Shown one piece after another: positions 1 through 7,802 of a stretch of 25,637 nucleotides of DNA. The notes under the pieces were generated by a model. That model made no database searches. It was not told the origin of the DNA and saw nothing but the letters and a program-made list of their open reading frames with translations. The stretch is from Proteobacteria bacterium SPGG2 (GTDB lineage Bacteria > Pseudomonadota > Gammaproteobacteria > Acidiferrobacterales > SPGG2). Made by a program: the position numbers and the translations under genes. Where the stretch lies: positions 1 to 25,637 of the forward strand of contig LXTK01000224.1 of NCBI GenBank assembly GCA_001643475.1. The letters are read 5' to 3'. The stretch's first letter is position 1. Every line of letters starts with the position of its first letter.

Positions 1-81
1 CGCAGCGACCGCTACTCTGCTTTGCGTACAGCCGAGACGGTGGCGCTGCCAAAGATCGAAATGTCTTATATTGGTGGCTAA
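1..81 (+). CDS. C-terminal end of an unrecognised protein (partial, 5' end outside window)
   Basis: The first frame is open from base 1 and ends in TAA at 79-81, giving 26 residues that finish ...LPKIEMSYIGG. The fragment is too short to assign to a family. A GC-rich hairpin follows 18 bases after the stop, which fits the end of a transcription unit. That this is a real gene is inferred from the clean open frame and the hairpin only; chance cannot be excluded over 26 codons. Confidence 0.4.
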   Translation, partial: RSDRYSALRTAETVALPKIEMSYIGG

Positions 82-99
82 TCCTTGCCCCTCACCGTA

Positions 100-122
100 G
101 CCCCTCCGACGACGGGAGGGGC
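100..122 (+). terminator. GC-rich hairpin after the first gene, possible terminator
   Basis: GCCCCTCC (100-107) and GGAGGGGC (115-122) are perfect complements, an 8-bp stem with a 7-base loop. No T-run follows directly, so a classical Rho-independent terminator is not certain; T-rich DNA begins only about 20 bases later. Confidence 0.45.
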
Positions 123-323
123 AACAGCTGAAAGCCACTTCGGTTTATTTAATTCCTTTTATTTATAAAGTTATATAGTTTACTGGCTGTAAATTCGAGC
201 TCTAGATCAACGCCGCAACCGTCATTGTTGCTCGCCCCTTACGCACAGGTCAGGAGCATGTACTCCCCCCTTGTCGCAGCAGGGGAAGAAGATTAAACCT
301 TGGTAGGCAAGCGGATAACGCCC
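123..323. other. Intergenic stretch with no recognisable gene
   Basis: About 200 bases between the hairpin and the transposase fossil. The first part (about 140-185) is AT-rich. I see no convincing ORF, tRNA or repeat here. Together with the fossil and the bases up to 596 it forms a roughly 500-base gene-poor region that looks like eroded accessory DNA. Confidence 0.5.
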
Positions 324-476
324 CAGGGGACGGCGAGTGATATGGTTACTGCGGGGTCGCTTGGCGAAACGCCGGTTCTAGTCGGCTATCGAGGTCGGTA
401 GGTAGCGATTGGCACTCTGGAGGCTGGAGATTCCTCGCAGTCTGAGCTCCTTGACCAGGCGGTCCTGAAGCGTCTG
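324..476 (-). pseudogene. Decayed transposase fragment (ISNCY-like integrase-core C-terminal part)
   Basis: Reading the - strand from 476 gives QTLQDRLVKELRLRGISS followed by ...SANRYLPTSIAD-stop-NRRFAKRPRS...RRPL. This matches my memory of the integrase-core region of ISNCY-type transposases, in which a 'QDRLVKELRL.GIS...AN.YLP.F..DYN.RF...PR...D.HRPL' stretch is typical. The TAG at 380-378 sits exactly where the family has tyrosine (TAC), so it is an in-frame nonsense change. Another stop (TAG, 506-504) lies just upstream in the same frame, and homology fades after the RPL at about 324. Only some 50 codons survive, so this is a fossil and not an active element. The family name is from recognition, not from a search. 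Confidence 0.65.
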
Positions 477-596
477 GGGGGCGCTAAATGTCAACTTGCC
501 TAACTAATGGCGGCTAGCCGACAACTTTACCACGCCGATGCCCAGGCACCCCCCGGCAGTTGTGCTATGGCCGAAAGCGAGAGTGGTCAGGTGCCC

Positions 597-818
597 TCAA
601 CTGAGGGCAATGTCACCATCGATCTTGAAGCTGACGCCAAGCGCTGGGATTTCGAGCGTCACCTGCGTCTTTAGTTGCTCGTTGCCCGTCAACTTTCCGG
701 ACCCTAGGCCTTCACGTACGGCCCGCTCCATCTCACGCTGCGAGGTCACGCCCACTTTCTTAAGAAACTTGCGGACCTCCATATTGAACTTTTCCTCGTT
801 AAATGTAGTCGCGCTCAT
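597..818 (-). CDS. DUF6494 family small protein
   Basis: A 73-residue protein starting MSATTFNEEKFNMEVRKFLK. I recognise the pattern 'FN...RKFLKKVGVTSQREME.AV.EGL..GKL.G...L...VTLEIP.LG..F.IDG.I.L' as the DUF6494 family of small soluble proteins, whose function is unknown. The start at 818 is chosen because GGAGGA lies five bases upstream on the - strand; a longer frame exists to 869 but lacks such a site and would add 17 atypical residues. Its first 20 bases overlap the 3' end of the histidine kinase gene (stop 799-801), so the two are probably co-transcribed and translationally coupled. No membrane segment or signal peptide is visible. Confidence 0.75.
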   Translation of the reverse strand: MSATTFNEEKFNMEVRKFLKKVGVTSQREMERAVREGLGSGKLTGNEQLKTQVTLEIPALGVSFKIDGDIALS

Positions 819-2910
819 GATTCCTCCGTCTATCATAATAATTTTCACCAGAGTCTTCTGCCCCAGCACTTTGATCAGCCAACACCGGTTCTTTTAGCAG
901 CCATACTTGGAATACGCTGCCGCGATGCAGTTCCGACTCAACCGTGATTTCACCGCCGTAACGCCGAATTAAACCATAACTTACAGAAAGTCCTAAACCT
1001 GTGCCGTGGCGCGTGTCAGTGGTGTAAAAAGGGTCGAATACGCGGCCGAGTTTTTCTGGCGCGATACCAACGCCATTATCTTTGACCGAGATTACAACAC
1101 CCTGTTGTTCCCAATCGGCAGTGATTACTTCGATGACGCCGCCAGCGGATACAGCCCGTGCTGCATTGAGCAATAGATTTATCAATACCTCTTGTAGCTC
1201 GTAGCGTCTAATTCGAACCGTACGGGTCGCATCAAGTTGGACGTGAACAGTTGTTTCACCTTTCTCAACCGCATGCCTAACCAACACCAGCGTATCTTTG
1301 ACGGTGCGATTAATGTTCACATTTTCTATATCGGTGTTATCGCCAGGGCTGGATGGTCGAGCAAACTGCAACAACCCATCGACAATGTAACGTATTCGAT
1401 CTACCTGTTGGATGATCATATCGACTTCGCCATGCACAGAATTGGCGGCATCGCCAAGTTCGGCCACAAGCAAATCGAGATTTCCGATTATCACAGCAGT
1501 CGGGTTATTGATTTCGTGGGCGATGCCAGCCGCCATTTGACCGAGCGACGCTAGTTTTTCCGCCATCACCAGTTGTTGCCGCGTCTCACGTAATAGACTT
1601 ACGGTCCGCTCCAAATCGGTATTCTTTTGCTCGAGCTCGCGGGTTCGGTCTTCGACCTTGGCTTCCAGTTGTTCCGCGGCACGACTGATTTCATGATTTC
1701 GGCGCTGGAGCAAATCAAGCATGGAATCGAATTGAACCGCAAGTTCACCGATCTCGTCTTGCGAATCGATCTTTCCCATTCGCCTATCCACACCGGCTTG
1801 GGTTGCACGTACCAGGTTGGCCATCTGCTCGATGGGTTTGAATATTGAACGCGCACCACGCAATACGACCCAGGTGGCCAGGGCAATGACACCGATGAAG
1901 ATAAGTAGCAACAATGCAGCGGCCCGATAATGGGCGTTGCGAAACGGCGCCTCGAGAATGCTGCTTTGTAACATGCCGATGCCTTGGCCATCGGCATCGA
2001 ATACTGGCTGATAGGCCGAGATATACCACTGTTGGCCTACCAGATCGCGCGCAACCCAAGTGCTACCTTCGCCTAACACCTTATCTCTGATTTCCGTCGA
2101 CACGTAAGTACCAAGGGCGGTGTCTTGTTGGCCGATTGTTAGATTCGTGCCAATACGCACGTTGTCAAGCAGCAATGCGATTGCACCCACATCACCGCTA
2201 GGCAATGTTCCCGGACCATAGACGCGCTCGCGCAGCTCTTCGATGATCGTATTATTCCTGTTCAATGCGATGCCGCCGTCTAGCAACGCTAGGACTTGTC
2301 CGCCAAAATCTCGAATGGGATAAACCGCGCGCATAACCACAGTTCGATCTTCATAAGCGCGCTCCGACTCATCGGCCAACGGTACGCGCATACGCTCGAT
2401 AAGGGTAGGGTCTTCGCGCTGTAGATCATCCGGGGTAAAGACCTCTAGTGCGGCTGACGGGCGTCCGCGCATAGCGCGATTAGTCAGTGGGCTAGGCTTA
2501 CTGCTGCCTCGAGACCCAAGAGATTCTTCATATAACCAGTTACCTAGCTCATCGGTAAGGTGTACGAAGGTGAATCCCTCCTCGTCAATTAAACTCTTTA
2601 GTTCATTTTGAAGGCCGCGTGCATCACCGTTAGTGAGAAGTAATCGAAAGCTATAGGAATCGGTGAGACGCTGCAGCGCCGTTGCGTAATCTTGCTGCAT
2701 CTGCCCAAATGCATGCCGCGTAACTGCGAGGTCGCTCTTGACCTTTAGAAATAAGTTGTCGCGGGTAAAGCTATTGAACCAGTATATGGTTAGACCCAAC
2801 GTCGCTGGCATGGCCAGCAGGGTTGGAAACAGAACGAGCAGAAGTAATTTGTAGCGAAGGGTTGTTCGAACTAGCGTTCGTATCGATCGCCATCGTGGAA
2901 AAACGCTCAT
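799..2910 (-). CDS. Membrane-bound sensor histidine kinase, Cache-like sensor, HAMP
   Basis: 703 residues. A first membrane helix lies at about 21-43 and a second at about 329-350, enclosing a periplasmic region of about 285 residues that looks like a (double) Cache-type ligand sensor. After the second helix come a HAMP segment (351-403), a coiled coil (405-448) and the kinase core. The phospho-accepting His465 sits in GIAHEINNP, the N box is at about N582 (LINLLLNAARAV), the G1 box DNGVGI is at 611-616 and the G2 box GTGLGLS at 636-642, all intact. The gene starts 11 bases after the stop of the NtrC-type regulator gene, so the two form a cognate pair. The ligand is not known; the neighbouring tungstate genes make oxyanion or cofactor status a reasonable guess. 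The last residues (NYYDRRRNHERDYI) are read over the start of the DUF6494 gene. Confidence 0.92.
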   Translation of the reverse strand: MSVFPRWRSIRTLVRTTLRYKLLLLVLFPTLLAMPATLGLTIYWFNSFTRDNLFLKVKSDLAVTRHAFGQMQQDYATALQRLTDSYSFRLLLTNGDARGLQNELKSLIDEEGFTFVHLTDELGNWLYEESLGSRGSSKPSPLTNRAMRGRPSAALEVFTPDDLQREDPTLIERMRVPLADESERAYEDRTVVMRAVYPIRDFGGQVLALLDGGIALNRNNTIIEELRERVYGPGTLPSGDVGAIALLLDNVRIGTNLTIGQQDTALGTYVSTEIRDKVLGEGSTWVARDLVGQQWYISAYQPVFDADGQGIGMLQSSILEAPFRNAHYRAAALLLLIFIGVIALATWVVLRGARSIFKPIEQMANLVRATQAGVDRRMGKIDSQDEIGELAVQFDSMLDLLQRRNHEISRAAEQLEAKVEDRTRELEQKNTDLERTVSLLRETRQQLVMAEKLASLGQMAAGIAHEINNPTAVIIGNLDLLVAELGDAANSVHGEVDMIIQQVDRIRYIVDGLLQFARPSSPGDNTDIENVNINRTVKDTLVLVRHAVEKGETTVHVQLDATRTVRIRRYELQEVLINLLLNAARAVSAGGVIEVITADWEQQGVVISVKDNGVGIAPEKLGRVFDPFYTTDTRHGTGLGLSVSYGLIRRYGGEITVESELHRGSVFQVWLLKEPVLADQSAGAEDSGENYYDRRRNHERDYI

Positions 2911-2921
2911 GATTAGCCGAC

Positions 2922-4334
2922 CTAGGTCCGCGTCAAAGCTGAATCAGACCTTAACTTGCGCTCTAACGTTTTGCGTGAGATACCAAGCCGGCGGGCCGCC
3001 TCAGATTTGTTGCCACCAGCACTCTCGAGCACTCGCCGCATGTGACTTTTTTCCACCTCGGCCAATGTCCACTCAGCTGGAAAGGGGGACGTCGGCGACT
3101 CCCGCCCCGGGGCCGATCCCTGAATAGACATGATGTCGCTGGGTAACCGGCCGAGCAAAACCGCGCGTTCGATGAGGTTCCGTAGCTCGCGCACGTTTCC
3201 TGGCCAGTTGTAGGCTTGCAACGCATGAATGTCTTCGCGACTGAAGGTGGGGGGCGCAACGCCGAGCTCTGCGGCCAAGGTCTTACCGAGAAAATCGACA
3301 AGCTCCGGGATGTCTTCAGGCCGTTGCCGAAGTGTGGGCATTTTTATCGTCACAACATTGAGCCGATAAAAAAGGTCTTCACGGAATCGACCTTTTCTAA
3401 CTTCCTCCGCCAAGTTCTTATTCGTGGCCGTGACAATACGCGCATCCACTGCCAACTCTCGGTCGGATCCTACCGGACGGATCCTGCGACTTTCCAGAAC
3501 CCGAAGCAGTTTGGCTTGCATGGTGCCCGGCATCTCCGAGATTTCGTCAAGGAACAGGATGCCACCCGTGGCAAAACTGAAAAGCCCATCGCGGGCCTGG
3601 TGCGCGCCGGTGAATGCACCCTTGGTATGTCCGAACAACTCGCTTTCCAACAGATCGGGGGAAATTGCGACACAATTCACGGGCACCAATGGCCCGCTCA
3701 GTTTGCTTAGCCTATGAATGGCGCGCGCCGCGAGCTCTTTGCCGGTCCCGGTCTCACCCTCGATTAGCACCGAGGTGGGGGTTGGTGCGATTTGCCTAAT
3801 GATCTCGCCAACTTCCTGCATGGGCGCGCTTTGGCCGATCATGCCGGATGCCCCATAGAGCCTATCTACAAAGGTGTCGACCTGTCGGCGCAGGGCGGTA
3901 TTTTCGCGGGCAAGACGGCGGCGCTCGAAACAACGTTCAACCGCGGTAAGGATTTGCTCGACCCGGAAGGGCTTAAGCACAAAGTCTGCCGCGCCCGTGC
4001 GAAGCGCGCCGATAGTAGCATCCATATCGGCATAGGCGGTGATGAAAATCACATCCATGTCGTTACCGGCAGCGCGCAGTTCCATGACCCAATCCAAGCC
4101 GGACCGCCCCGGCAAACGAATATCAACAATCAGTAGATCGAAGTGGTAACGCTGGCAAAGCTCGTCGGCGGTATCGACGTTTTCGGCCACTTCGACTAAA
4201 CCATGGCGTTTCGCCAGCGCGCGTTGTAGGAAGTCGCGTATGCCCGGTTCGTCGTCGACCACCAAAATAGACGCTGGGCGGCTCTGCTCCGTCCGCGGTC
4301 GGTCGGGACGAGATTTAGCGAGTGATGGGTTCAT
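2922..4334 (-). CDS. Sigma-54-dependent response regulator, NtrC family
   Basis: 470 residues with three domains in the usual order. The receiver domain (about 22-138) has the acidic pair in VVDDEP and phospho-acceptor Asp71 in LLIVDIRLPG. The AAA+ domain (about 163-395) has Walker A GETGTGKE (193-200), the sigma-54 contact motif GAFTGA (239-244) and Walker B in GGILFLDEI (257-265). The C-terminal Fis-type helix-turn-helix (about 440-465) includes GGNKSEAARRLGISRKTLER. The intact GAFTGA shows it can remodel sigma-54 holoenzyme. It is transcribed away from tupA, and the 250-base gap between them contains a sigma-54 promoter and two identical-type palindromes, the natural target of this protein. 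That it controls the tup genes is inferred from this arrangement. Confidence 0.93.
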   Translation of the reverse strand: MNPSLAKSRPDRPRTEQSRPASILVVDDEPGIRDFLQRALAKRHGLVEVAENVDTADELCQRYHFDLLIVDIRLPGRSGLDWVMELRAAGNDMDVIFITAYADMDATIGALRTGAADFVLKPFRVEQILTAVERCFERRRLARENTALRRQVDTFVDRLYGASGMIGQSAPMQEVGEIIRQIAPTPTSVLIEGETGTGKELAARAIHRLSKLSGPLVPVNCVAISPDLLESELFGHTKGAFTGAHQARDGLFSFATGGILFLDEISEMPGTMQAKLLRVLESRRIRPVGSDRELAVDARIVTATNKNLAEEVRKGRFREDLFYRLNVVTIKMPTLRQRPEDIPELVDFLGKTLAAELGVAPPTFSREDIHALQAYNWPGNVRELRNLIERAVLLGRLPSDIMSIQGSAPGRESPTSPFPAEWTLAEVEKSHMRRVLESAGGNKSEAARRLGISRKTLERKLRSDSALTRT

Positions 4335-4408
4335 CGCAGCTATGGTGCACCAAAACCGATGGCGGCTGGAAAAAAACCGCTAAAGAGTCGCTGAAAGGCT
4401 GAATGGCT

Positions 4409-4423
4409 GGGTCAATCTGACGC
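4409..4423. promoter_or_regulatory. Upstream palindrome 1, probable enhancer site for the NtrC-type regulator
   Basis: GGGTCAATCTGACGC is an imperfect palindrome agreeing with the downstream site (4441-4455) at 12 of 15 positions. The centres are 32 bp apart, close to three helical turns, so both sites face the same side of the DNA, as expected for cooperative binding of a dimeric activator. Confidence 0.65.
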
Positions 4424-4440
4424 ATATTTTTTGCTACGAT

Positions 4441-4455
4441 GCGTCAAATTGACGC
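4441..4455. promoter_or_regulatory. Upstream palindrome 2, probable enhancer site for the NtrC-type regulator
   Basis: GCGTCAAATTGACGC is a perfect palindrome (7-bp arms around one central base). Its centre is about 85 bp upstream of the -24 element at 4532, a normal enhancer distance for sigma-54 activators. In addition TGACGCAT (4418-4425) and ATGCGTCA (4439-4446) form a perfect 8-bp inverted repeat joining the two sites. Confidence 0.72.
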
Positions 4456-4531
4456 GCCTGTCAAACCGTGTAGGGTGCCGACGAAGATCCAATGCTCGTG
4501 AGATTCGGTGCTTTTGCGCCACTGCAGCTGT

Positions 4532-4547
4532 TGGCACCACAATTGCT
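4532..4547 (+). promoter_or_regulatory. Sigma-54 (-24/-12) promoter of the tup-mob-moe cluster
   Basis: TGGCAC (4532-4537), five bases, then TTGCT (4543-4547) matches the sigma-54 consensus TGGCAC-N5-TTGCW at every defined position, with the required GG-N10-GC spacing. Transcription should begin near 4557. This rules out any tupA start upstream of that point and supports the GTG at 4589. The divergent neighbour encodes a regulator with an intact GAFTGA motif, so promoter and activator fit together. Confidence 0.88.
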
Positions 4548-4588
4548 GTAATCGGAATGAAAAACACCAAGAAAACAGCAGGAGGCGC

Positions 4589-5431
4589 GTGCCTAACACA
4601 TTGATATTATGTTTACGACTACTTGTCGCAAGCATACTACTAGCAACGACATCGATACCGGCGCTTGCGGATACCATTCGGCTAGCGACGACCACGAGCA
4701 CGGAAAATTCGGGCTTGCTGCGTGCGCTGCTTCCCCCGTTCGAACTGCAAACCGGCTACACGGTACACGTGATCGCAGTCGGAACCGGCAAGGCGTTGCG
4801 CATGGCCAAGGACGGCAATGTCGATGTGATCATGGTGCACGCGCCCAAAGCCGAGCGCGCTTTCGTGGACGCCGGTCACGGCGTCAACCGACGTGACCTG
4901 ATGTACAACGACTTCATAATCGTCGGTCCGGCGAACGACCCCGCCCACATTGACGGCGTCGCTGACGTGGCGGCTGCGCTGTCGCGCGTTGCCACCGCAG
5001 GCAGTCTGTTCGTCTCGAGAGGTGACGATTCGGGCACGCATCAGAAAGAGCTGGAGCTCTGGGTTGCCGCCGACGTCAAGCCTGGGGCGCCCTGGTATCG
5101 CGAAGTCGGGCAGGGGATGGGCAGAACACTGCAGATTGCAAGCGAGTTAGAAGCGTACACACTTGCCGACCGTGGCACTTGGCTGGCGATGAGGGACACG
5201 CTGTCGTTGCAGGTGTTGATAGAAAGAGACACCCGTCTGTTCAATCCCTACGGCATCATCGCGGTGAACCCGGCGCGCTATGCAGACGTCAATTACGCAG
5301 GTGCGATGGCGTTGATCGCGTGGGTTACGTCGGTGGACGGGCAAGCCATAATACGTGACTTTGAAATCGATGGCCAACCACTGTTCAAACCGCTGGCCGT
5401 CACGGCGGAAGCGACTGTCGGCATTGACTGA
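4589..5431 (+). CDS. tupA: Tungstate ABC transporter substrate-binding protein TupA, copy 1
   Basis: 280 residues from a GTG start. The N-terminus is a signal peptide (hydrophobic LLVASILLATTSIPALA, cleavage before DTIRLATTT). The mature protein carries the TupA hallmarks TTTSTENSGLL, GTGKAL, FVSRGDDSGTH and YGIIAVNPARYADVNY; the threonine/serine and arginine loops are those that hold the oxyanion in TupA/WtpA-type proteins. The start is set by AGGAGG at 4580-4585 and by the sigma-54 promoter at 4532-4547: a frame beginning at ATG 4508 would start before the transcript does. It is the first gene of the cluster. Specificity for tungstate over molybdate is inferred from family membership. Confidence 0.93.
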   Translation: MPNTLILCLRLLVASILLATTSIPALADTIRLATTTSTENSGLLRALLPPFELQTGYTVHVIAVGTGKALRMAKDGNVDVIMVHAPKAERAFVDAGHGVNRRDLMYNDFIIVGPANDPAHIDGVADVAAALSRVATAGSLFVSRGDDSGTHQKELELWVAADVKPGAPWYREVGQGMGRTLQIASELEAYTLADRGTWLAMRDTLSLQVLIERDTRLFNPYGIIAVNPARYADVNYAGAMALIAWVTSVDGQAIIRDFEIDGQPLFKPLAVTAEATVGID

Positions 5432-5559
5432 GTGCCATCGATTGCCCGGGTACCGCCAACCCTGAGGATCGAACGCAGCCGGTGCTATGCTTGATCTCCC
5501 CACTACGAACACGACTGTACACCGCCGCGGCTCCTGTCTGCCGAGCACGCCTTCGTCTG

Positions 5560-6375
5560 ATGGCCACACACAGCGCTCGGCTTAGTTTGCTTCTGCTGGC
5601 ATTCATCCTCGTCGCCCCGTCACCGATCAAGGCGGATCAAACGACGGTCCGTTTGGCAACCGCCACCAGCACCGAAAACTCCGGGTTGCTACAACGCTTG
5701 CTGCCACCGTTTGAAGGGCGAACGGGTTACCGAGTACACGTGATTGCAGTGGGAACCGGGAAAGCGCTGCAATTGGCGCAGGACGGTAATGTCGATGTCG
5801 TGCTGGTACACGCTTATGAAGATGAGCTTAGGTTCGTCGCCGATGGTTACGGCGTAAATCGGCGCGACGTTATGTACAACGACTTTGTTATCGTTGGTCC
5901 ACTTGAGGATCCCGCGGGTATACGGGGTTTACAGGATGCAGCTGAGGCGCTGCGGCGCATTGCCGCGAGTCAAAGTGGCTTCGTTTCGCGCGGGGACGAT
6001 TCCGGCACGCACAAGAAAGAACGTGCACTGTGGCAAGCGGCAGGGGTTACGCCTTCAGGGAGTTGGTATCGCGAGGTCGGGCAGGGGCAAGGAAGGACTT
6101 TACAAATGGCCGGGGAGCTGCAGGCTTATGTACTTACCGACCGAGGTACCTGGATTGCACATCGGCGCATAATGCCGATTATGGTCGAGGCCGATGCAAG
6201 TCTCTACAATCGCTACGGCGTGATCGCGGTTAATCCCGCGAGGCATGCCGACGTGAACTACATGGGTGGGATGCGTCTCATTGGCTGGTTAACGGGGGTA
6301 CGCGGCCAGTCCATCATTGGCGATTACCGCATAGCCGGCGAGCCGCTGTTTTTCCCGTTAGCGGTGGAGCCCTAA
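5560..6375 (+). CDS. tupA: Tungstate ABC transporter substrate-binding protein TupA, copy 2
   Basis: 271 residues from ATG 5560, giving a clean signal peptide (RLSLLLLAFILVAPSPIKA, then DQTTVRLATATS). An in-frame ATG at 5482 would add 26 residues before the signal sequence and is less likely, but neither start has a strong ribosome site. The body repeats every hallmark of copy 1 (ATSTENSGLL, GTGKAL, NDFVIVGP, SRGDDSGTH, YGVIAVNPARHADVNY). The two proteins are clearly tandem paralogues but differ throughout, so the duplication is not recent. The gene ends six bases before tupB, so this copy is the one most tightly linked to the transporter. A second binding protein may widen affinity or substrate range (tungstate or molybdate). 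Confidence 0.92.
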   Translation: MATHSARLSLLLLAFILVAPSPIKADQTTVRLATATSTENSGLLQRLLPPFEGRTGYRVHVIAVGTGKALQLAQDGNVDVVLVHAYEDELRFVADGYGVNRRDVMYNDFVIVGPLEDPAGIRGLQDAAEALRRIAASQSGFVSRGDDSGTHKKERALWQAAGVTPSGSWYREVGQGQGRTLQMAGELQAYVLTDRGTWIAHRRIMPIMVEADASLYNRYGVIAVNPARHADVNYMGGMRLIGWLTGVRGQSIIGDYRIAGEPLFFPLAVEP

Positions 6376-6381
6376 GGCACT

Positions 6382-7083
6382 GTGGATAACCTACTCGACG
6401 CCAGTCGCGAGGCGCTGTTGTTACTGGTTTCAGGCGATCCAAGCCTCTGGACTATTGTCGGGATCTCTTTCAGTGTGTCGCTCAAAGCGATCCTGCTTAC
6501 CGCGCCGGTCGCCCTGGTGATCGCCTTTCTACTGGCACATACTCGTTTCCCTGGCCGCCGGGCGTTGATTACGTTATTTCAAACCTTGCTCGCATTCCCC
6601 GCGGTTGTTGTCGGGCTAACCCTGTATTTACTGCTATCGCGTAGTGGCCCTTTTGGTGACTTGCGACTGCTGTTCACCCAGACAGCGATGGTGATCGGGC
6701 AAATGGTCTTATGCTTCCCCATCCTGGTGGCGATGGGCCATGCCGCTATTCAGGCGGCCGATCGGCGCGCTTGGGAGACGGCGATTACCCTAGGGGCGCG
6801 GCCGGCCCGCGCCATGTTGACGTTAATGCACGAAGTCCGCTTTGGCTTGGTGGCAGCGGTGATCGCCGGTTTTGGGCGCATCATCGCCGAAGTGGGTTGT
6901 TCGCTAATGGTGGGCGGCAACATATTGAATCACACGCGCAACATCACTACTGCTATAGCATTGGAGACAACCAAGGGACAGTTTGCAGAAGGCATAGCCT
7001 TAGGGCTCGTTCTTCTCGTGTTGGCGCTTTTGCTCAACTTCGCATTGATGTTGCTGCAGGGTAAGGGAGTGATGCACTCATGA
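6382..7083 (+). CDS. tupB: Tungstate ABC transporter permease TupB
   Basis: 233 residues from a GTG start six bases after the second tupA. The protein has five or so strongly hydrophobic segments, including ones near 20-50, 55-80, 95-115 and 205-228. The cytoplasmic EAA-type loop that docks the ATPase is visible around TAITLGARPARAMLTLM. The sequence and size fit TupB, a short permease of the phosphate/molybdate-type importer class that works as a homodimer in the inner membrane. Its stop overlaps the start of tupC by four bases (ATGA), so permease and ATPase are translationally coupled. Confidence 0.93.
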   Translation: MDNLLDASREALLLLVSGDPSLWTIVGISFSVSLKAILLTAPVALVIAFLLAHTRFPGRRALITLFQTLLAFPAVVVGLTLYLLLSRSGPFGDLRLLFTQTAMVIGQMVLCFPILVAMGHAAIQAADRRAWETAITLGARPARAMLTLMHEVRFGLVAAVIAGFGRIIAEVGCSLMVGGNILNHTRNITTAIALETTKGQFAEGIALGLVLLVLALLLNFALMLLQGKGVMHS

Positions 7084-7802
7084 AGCCCGAACCTATCTTG
7101 CAATTTCGCGGGCTGCGAAAGTTCCTGGCGAATCGCTGGTTGCTAGATATCTCAGAGTTATCCATCTCGGCCGGCCAATGCATGATCTTGAGTGGCGATA
7201 ATGGGGTCGGCAAAACCACCTTACTCAAAATTATGGCAGGGCTCGAGCCCCCCGATGCCGGTGAGGTGTCTTACGACGGAAAGGTGTTGCCCCTGCGAAC
7301 CGCACCGCAGCAATATCGGGACAACATCGTTTATCTGCATCAATCGCCGTATCTTTTTGATTGTAGCGTGATAGACAATGTGGCCTATGGGCTACGTCGC
7401 CTGCGTATGCCGCGCGCAGCGGTGCAAGCCAAGGTGGCTGAGGTCTTGGAGTGGGCCGGCCTTGAACACCTCGGTAAACGTAATGCCAAGTATCTTTCGG
7501 GGGGTGAGAAACAGCGAGTAGCGCTTGCCCGCGCTCGGGTATTAGCCCCGAAAGTTTTATTGTTAGATGAGCCGATCGCAAGTATGGACTATAAATCTCG
7601 CGAGCGTACCTACGTCTTGATCGAACGTCTGAAGAAAGAAGGCATGAGCGTGGTCATAACCAGTCACGAGTTATACGCGGTACTCCCGCTCGCAGACGTC
7701 CACATGTATCTCCGTGACGGGAAGCTACATGACGAGCGCCAAGATAATACAGCGGCGCAAATGTCTTCGCTCATAACCAGTGAAAATCGACACAATGACT
7801 GA
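7080..7802 (+). CDS. tupC: Tungstate ABC transporter ATP-binding protein TupC
   Basis: 240 residues. ABC ATPase motifs are all present: Walker A GDNGVGKTT (39-47), Q-loop Gln88 in LHQSPYLFD, signature LSGGEKQ (139-145), Walker B LLLDEP (160-165) and switch His196 in TSHE. It powers tungstate uptake with TupB and the TupA proteins. It has no C-terminal oxyanion-binding (TOBE/Mop) domain of the ModC kind, which is usual for TupC, so feedback by intracellular oxyanion must act elsewhere. The last eight bases overlap the start of mobA. Confidence 0.93.
   Translation: MKPEPILQFRGLRKFLANRWLLDISELSISAGQCMILSGDNGVGKTTLLKIMAGLEPPDAGEVSYDGKVLPLRTAPQQYRDNIVYLHQSPYLFDCSVIDNVAYGLRRLRMPRAAVQAKVAEVLEWAGLEHLGKRNAKYLSGGEKQRVALARARVLAPKVLLLDEPIASMDYKSRERTYVLIERLKKEGMSVVITSHELYAVLPLADVHMYLRDGKLHDERQDNTAAQMSSLITSENRHND

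Noticed and set aside
538..897. 119-residue + strand frame opposite DUF6494
   Set aside because: It is a shadow of the - strand genes; the composition (many Pro, Arg, Ser) is not protein-like and the - strand has a recognised family.
4508..4588. Longer tupA start at ATG 4508
   Set aside because: It lies upstream of the sigma-54 promoter's expected transcript start (about 4557) and adds a Cys/His-rich stretch before the signal peptide. GTG 4589 with AGGAGG fits better.
6382..7802. Molybdate (ModBC) transporter instead of TupBC
   Set aside because: TupC lacks the C-terminal oxyanion-binding domain of ModC and the binding proteins carry TupA motifs (TSTENSGLL, SRGDDSGTH).
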